Source: Myxococcales bacterium (GTDB lineage: Bacteria > Myxococcota_A > Polyangia > Palsa-1104 > JAEUJZ01). From it: a stretch of 64,000 bases of DNA. The stretch lies in NCBI GenBank assembly GCA_016794505.1, contig JAEUJZ010000073.1:1-64000 (forward strand), given 5' to 3'. The notes beneath the pieces were generated by a model, which was not told the origin of the DNA, ran no database searches, and was given only the letters and a program-made list of their open reading frames with translations. Below, piece after piece: positions 60,759 through 64,000 of the stretch (position 1 is the first letter of the stretch; every line of letters starts with the position of its first letter). Made by a program: the position numbers and the translations under genes.

Positions 60759-61160
60759 TTACTTGGTCATGATGCCGATGGTCTTGACGCCAGCACCGCG
60801 GCAAATGTCCATCACCTTGACGACATCGCCATAGGTCGCGTTGTCGTCGGGGTTAAAGAACATCAGCTTCTTGTTGCGATTCGACATCAGCGTGCGGACT
60901 TTGTCCGGCAGCCCTTCGAGCGCGATGGCTTCGCCGTTGATGGCCACGCGGCCATCTTCACCGACCGTGGCCACCAGCTGATCGCTGGCCGGCGGCGTCT
61001 CGACGTTGTCCGGCGCCTTCGGCGGAATGTCGAGGCTGGTCTGGTTGAGGAGCTTCGGCACCAAGACCATAAACACGATCAGCAAAACGAGAACAACGTC
61101 GATAAGCGGGGTGACGTTGATGTCCGAGCGTACGCCGCTACCACCGGCAGAAAAGGCCAT
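60759..61160 (-). CDS. ExbD/TolR-family protein
   Basis: This 133-residue inner-membrane protein has one N-terminal helix containing the proton-path Asp (SDINVTPLIDVVLVLLIVFM). The periplasmic domain includes LFFNPDDNATYGDVVKVMDI-like sequence (preceded by KKLM). It is the last gene of the operon, 6 bases after the second ExbD gene. It should form a proton channel with ExbB and transmit force to the TonB-like protein. Confidence 0.92.
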   Translation of the reverse strand: MAFSAGGSGVRSDINVTPLIDVVLVLLIVFMVLVPKLLNQTSLDIPPKAPDNVETPPASDQLVATVGEDGRVAINGEAIALEGLPDKVRTLMSNRNKKLMFFNPDDNATYGDVVKVMDICRGAGVKTIGIMTK

Positions 61161-61166
61161 GGTCGG

Positions 61167-61694
61167 TTACTCCTGCTTCAGTTCTTCGGAGCCGAGCGCC
61201 ACGCTGGGGACGCCGGCCTCGTGGATCTTCTGCATCACGGCGCGCACCGCAGAGTAGTTCAAGCGCTTGTCGGCCTTGATGTGGATCTCGCGATTGCCGC
61301 TGCCCTTGCGCATCTCTTTGACCACCAGCTCGCCCAGGTTTTCCTCCGAGGCTTTCTCGGAGCCGACGAACATGCGCGAGCCCGCGCACTCCCAGTGAAT
61401 GGCGCCCATCTTGCCGCCATCGCAGGTCACCGAGACGACCACCTGCTCACCGGAGTCGCTCTTTTTGTCGTGGTGCGTCGTGATCGGCTGCTCAACCGGC
61501 ATACCGCGCGTGATCATCGGCGTGACCACCATGAAGATGATCAAGAGCACGAGCACGACGTCCACCAGCGGCGTGACGTTGATGTCCGAGCGAATCGACC
61601 CCGACTTCACCTTGAGGTGGCGTCGTTCGTGGATCTTCTTCTTTTTGCGCCGCTTGGGCGGCGTGGTTCCCTCTTGCGTGGACAGCGTGGACAT
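61167..61694 (-). CDS. ExbD/TolR-family protein (longer copy)
   Basis: This 175-residue protein has a basic cytoplasmic N-terminus (PKRRKKKKIHERRHLKVK) and a membrane helix with the conserved Asp (SDINVTPLVDVVLVLLIIFM). Its periplasmic domain contains an extra Cys pair (VTCDGGKMGAIHWEC), which its partner lacks, and IHIKADKRLNYSAVRAVMQK. Two unequal ExbD copies in one operon are a common myxobacterial arrangement. The gap to the upstream ExbB gene is 59 bases. Confidence 0.92.
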   Translation of the reverse strand: MSTLSTQEGTTPPKRRKKKKIHERRHLKVKSGSIRSDINVTPLVDVVLVLLIIFMVVTPMITRGMPVEQPITTHHDKKSDSGEQVVVSVTCDGGKMGAIHWECAGSRMFVGSEKASEENLGELVVKEMRKGSGNREIHIKADKRLNYSAVRAVMQKIHEAGVPSVALGSEELKQE

Positions 61695-61753
61695 CAGGCC
61701 CTCACTCTGGTCGCGGCGAACAGCGCAGGATGCACGTCACGTCGCTACGCAGC

Positions 61754-62443
61754 CTAGCGACCCTCGCGCAGCACGTACGACAGAAGTTCTGAGCTGGTCT
61801 CATCCATATCGACCACAAAGCTGTCGATGCGGCTGGTGAAGTAGTTGAACACGAACACGGCCGGGATGGCGATGAGCAGACCGAATGCGGTCGTCACGAG
61901 TGCTTCGCCGATGCCGCCAGCGACCGCTGCGATACCACCAGCACCGCTGACCTTCATGGTGGCAAAGACGTTGATGATGCCGACGACCGTGCCGAACAGA
62001 CCGACGAAGGGAGCCGTCGAGGCAACGGTGGCCAAGCCCGACAGGCCCTTCTTCAGGTTGGCGATCTCGCGCTCTTTCACGCGGTCGATGGCGCGGTTGA
62101 CAGCGTCGACGAGGTCGAAGTCACCGACATCGCTCGACCCGCCATCGGTCTTCTGCGCCTTCTGGCCCAGCATGTACTCCTTGAGGGCGGCCTCGATGAC
62201 GATGGCGATCGGCCCCTGCGGCTTGATCTGCGACAGGCTCAGTGCCGCCTTCAGATCGTGGTCACGCAGCTTGGCGGCCAGGCCTGGGACGAACTCTTGC
62301 GAGCGCTTGTCCGCACGCGAGAACGTGACGAGCCGCTCGATTAGCACGGCAAGCTGATACACGCCCATCAGCGCGAGGAGGATGATGACGGCTTTGCCTG
62401 GAACAGACGTTTGCGTCCAGAGGCTGACTAAGTTGAAATCCAT
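61754..62443 (-). CDS. ExbB/TolQ/MotA-family proton channel protein
   Basis: This 229-residue protein has three membrane segments: an N-terminal one (AVIILLALMGVYQLAVLIER), LATVASTAPFVGLFGTVVGI, and ALVTTAFGLLIAIPAVFVFN. The last two carry the family motifs APFVGLFGTVVGI and EALVTTAxGLLIAIPA. AGGAAG precedes the ATG at 62443; the longer frame reads into the TonB-like gene. It forms the motor with the two ExbD proteins downstream and the TonB-like protein upstream. Confidence 0.94.
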   Translation of the reverse strand: MDFNLVSLWTQTSVPGKAVIILLALMGVYQLAVLIERLVTFSRADKRSQEFVPGLAAKLRDHDLKAALSLSQIKPQGPIAIVIEAALKEYMLGQKAQKTDGGSSDVGDFDLVDAVNRAIDRVKEREIANLKKGLSGLATVASTAPFVGLFGTVVGIINVFATMKVSGAGGIAAVAGGIGEALVTTAFGLLIAIPAVFVFNYFTSRIDSFVVDMDETSSELLSYVLREGR

Positions 62444-62483
62444 TTTTCTTCCTCGTGACCCGTTGGTTTGCGGTTTTCGTCGG

Positions 62484-63197
62484 TTATTCGATGTGGAACT
62501 CGAAGAACTGAATGAAGCAGAGCGGAATGGCCTGCGGCTTGTAACGCCAGGTTCGCACCGTCGAAATGATCGTGTCGTCGGCACCAGGAATGCCCTGCAC
62601 GACATCGACGGAGCTAATGTTGCCGCTCTGCGCGATACAGACCTTGTAGGAACCCGTGACCGTGCTGCCGCGGCGCTGTGCCTTGACAACATCCGGCAGG
62701 CGCGGGTTCTCTTGGCTGATCGCGTCCTTCTTGATCATGATCGCCGGCACCACCTTGGGCTTCGGCGGTGGCTTCGGCTCTTCCTTGGGTGGCGGCGGCG
62801 GTGGTGAGCCCACGACACCACCTGGCACGCCGCCTTCGACACCGCCCTCGACGCCTTCCGACGAGCCCCCGGTGTCTTTTTCTTCCGGTGGATCGGGATC
62901 CGTCTTGGGTTGGATAAACTTCGGCACTTCCGTCGGCTGCACCACAGGCTTTGGGGTCTTGGGCGGCGTCACCGGCTTCTTGGCGGCGGCCTTCGGCGGT
63001 GGCGGTGGCGGCGGCGGCGGCGGCGTGGTCGCGATGAACTGCACCGTCAGCGGCGGAGGCTGCACTTCATCGACATGGATGAAGGAGTAGATGATGAAAA
63101 AGATGATCAGCGCCGCCTCGACGATCGTAGAGACGACGAAGGCAGCGTAGAGGAGCGGTCGTTTGCGCTTTTTTTCTTCTACATACCTATCAAACAT
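62484..63197 (-). CDS. TonB-like energy transducer
   Basis: This 237-residue protein has an N-terminal membrane anchor (LLYAAFVVSTIVEAALIIFF), a long Pro-rich rigid linker (TPPPPPPPPPPKAAAKKPV) with a Gly/Glu section (GVEGGVEGGVPGGVVG), and a TonB C-terminal domain: RGSTVTGSYKVCIAQSGNIS, then VDVV and VRTWRYKPQAIPLCFIQFFE. It contains two Cys that may pair. It should carry ExbB/ExbD proton energy to an outer-membrane partner. The previous gene's stop is 3 bases upstream. Confidence 0.9.
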   Translation of the reverse strand: MFDRYVEEKKRKRPLLYAAFVVSTIVEAALIIFFIIYSFIHVDEVQPPPLTVQFIATTPPPPPPPPPPKAAAKKPVTPPKTPKPVVQPTEVPKFIQPKTDPDPPEEKDTGGSSEGVEGGVEGGVPGGVVGSPPPPPPKEEPKPPPKPKVVPAIMIKKDAISQENPRLPDVVKAQRRGSTVTGSYKVCIAQSGNISSVDVVQGIPGADDTIISTVRTWRYKPQAIPLCFIQFFEFHIE

Positions 63198-63200
63198 TGC

Positions 63201-64000
63201 CTACTCCTCCGCGGGCTGCTCGTCGTCGTCAGCAGGGGCTGGCGCCGCCGGCCGCGGGGGGCTCGGAGGCGGTGGGGCGGCCGGCGCAGCAGCCGGCGCA
63301 GGCGCAGCGGCTGCAGGAGCCTTGCTCTTGGGTTCCGACTTGGCCGGCTTCGGGGTCGGGGCAGCGGCCGGGGCCGCAGGCGCTGCCGCTTTGGCCGCTG
63401 GAGCGGGCGCCGCAGGCGCTGCCACTTTGGCGGCCGGAGCCAGGGCCGCAGGCGCTGCTGCCTTGGCTGGTGGGGCTGGGGCTGCAGGCGCTACCGGAGC
63501 CGGAGCCACTGCCGGAACTGGAGCGGCCGCCGGAGCCACGGCGCCCGGCGCAGTACCAGGAACCGGTGGAACCGTTCCGTCGGGAAGCGGCATACCAGGA
63601 TAACTGGCCGGCACACAGGGCGCGGTTAAGGGCGGCGGGGGCTCAGGTGGCTTCTTGCTCTTTTTGGCATTGGGATCCGGGGGCGGCGGCGGAGGCGGAC
63701 AGGCAGCCGGTATCTTGGTCTCGACGGAGTTCACCGCCTCGACGCTCTGGCTGGTCTGCCAGATCTTGATGTCGGGCTCGGCCGGCGCACCACCATCTGG
63801 GTTCGCAGCCGGAGCCGAAGTGGGAGTCGCCGCCGCGCCAGTCGCCGCTTTCTGCATGGCCAGCGCCAGCCGAACGAGTCCCGTGGCCTGATTCAGGTCG
63901 GCGCGCTTAAAGTCATCGTTCGCCGCGGCATAGGACCGCTCGCGCAAGAGCAGGTTGGCATAGATGACCGGCGTCGGAGCCTGCGGTGACAGCGCGATCG
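63201..64000 (-). CDS. TPR-like protein with Ala/Pro repeat tail (5' end cut by window edge)
   Basis: The frame is open to the right edge, so the N-terminus is missing. The visible part starts in TPR-like helices (TPVIYANLLLRERSYAAAND, FKRADLNQATGLVRLALAMQ). A linker with SVEAVNSVETKIPAACPPPP follows, and then a long Ala/Pro/Lys tail with 12-residue repeats. It is 3 bases upstream of the TonB-like gene and clearly in the same operon. A TTG at 63947 could be a false internal start. The role is probably a periplasmic partner of the TonB system. Confidence 0.7.
   Translation of the reverse strand, partial: IALSPQAPTPVIYANLLLRERSYAAANDDFKRADLNQATGLVRLALAMQKAATGAAATPTSAPAANPDGGAPAEPDIKIWQTSQSVEAVNSVETKIPAACPPPPPPPDPNAKKSKKPPEPPPPLTAPCVPASYPGMPLPDGTVPPVPGTAPGAVAPAAAPVPAVAPAPVAPAAPAPPAKAAAPAALAPAAKVAAPAAPAPAAKAAAPAAPAAAPTPKPAKSEPKSKAPAAAAPAPAAAPAAPPPPSPPRPAAPAPADDDEQPAEE
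63373..63490. repeat. Imperfect 36-bp tandem repeats in the Ala/Pro tail
   Basis: The word gccgcaggcgctgc recurs at 63373, 63409 and 63445 (36-base period), with a weaker copy near 63481. It encodes a 12-residue Ala/Pro/Lys unit. The repeats are coding and imperfect, as expected of a flexible linker. Confidence 0.8.

Overview
The window reads as chromosomal DNA from a GC-rich deltaproteobacterium, most likely a member of the Myxococcota. The supporting evidence is: membrane-anchored Ser/Thr kinases, FHA proteins including an FHA/sigma-54 activator, AgmX/PglI- and TonB-like energised-envelope proteins, a large multidomain enzyme with the domain order of the myxobacterial ether-lipid protein ElbD, a sigma-54 promoter in front of a structured small RNA, and many lipoproteins and TPR proteins of unknown function. 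No insertion sequence, phage gene, CRISPR array or plasmid function was seen; this is ordinary chromosome with some unusual fusions.

Layout. 1-6 kb: a cut lipoprotein gene, a divergent pair (an HExxH/CxxC-cluster fusion coupled to a FecR-type exported protein), and a P2-type cation ATPase. 6-12.6 kb, all leftward: an exported methyltransferase, an RluA pseudouridine synthase, MoeA, a DUF6178-like protein and a sugar-epimerase-type SDR. 12.7-18.5 kb: an AgmX/PglI-like protein and a propeller-like lipoprotein (rightward), then a DUF5939/degenerate-cyclase protein and a membrane Ser/Thr kinase (leftward). 18.6-21.7 kb: a translationally coupled PqqD-like protein and a 907-residue ATP-grasp plus PLP-decarboxylase fusion, the best candidate for an undescribed biosynthetic system. 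22-25.3 kb: a pseudo-hydrolase lipoprotein, a cupin, and overlapping thiG-thiE. 25.6-32.8 kb: the ElbD-like 1584-residue enzyme followed by two TPR proteins. 32.9-35.5 kb: RNase E/G with an expanded repeat tail, then a 580-base gap holding a sigma-54 promoter, a structured RNA and a strong terminator. 35.5-39.2 kb: an aldehyde dehydrogenase, rsmD, coaD and a membrane-anchored protein. 39.3-45.5 kb: a lipoprotein, hslO-psuG, the FHA/sigma-54 activator, and two tandem metallo-beta-lactamase-fold hydrolases. 45.7-50.8 kb: one leftward unit that begins with a TTGACA promoter and tRNA-Gln, then prs, a PpiC-type isomerase, a HupE/UreJ protein and a DUF3604 lipoprotein. 50.9-56.2 kb: an FAD oxidoreductase, an FHA protein, a Ser/Thr kinase carrying a periplasmic amide-type solute-binding domain, and a small protein. 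56.2-64 kb: a seven-POTRA Omp85 protein, a coiled-coil membrane protein, tRNA-Cys with a terminator, and a TPR-TonB-ExbB-ExbD-ExbD energisation operon that runs off the right edge.

Functional themes. The right end is an outer-membrane assembly and energisation neighbourhood. Phosphorylation signalling (two kinases, two FHA readers, one cyclase-like protein) is spread through the window. Housekeeping genes (rsmD, coaD, prs, thiE, thiG, moeA, hslO, tRNAs) are interleaved with accessory enzymes. All assignments come from reading the sequence and from recalled family motifs; no database search was run.
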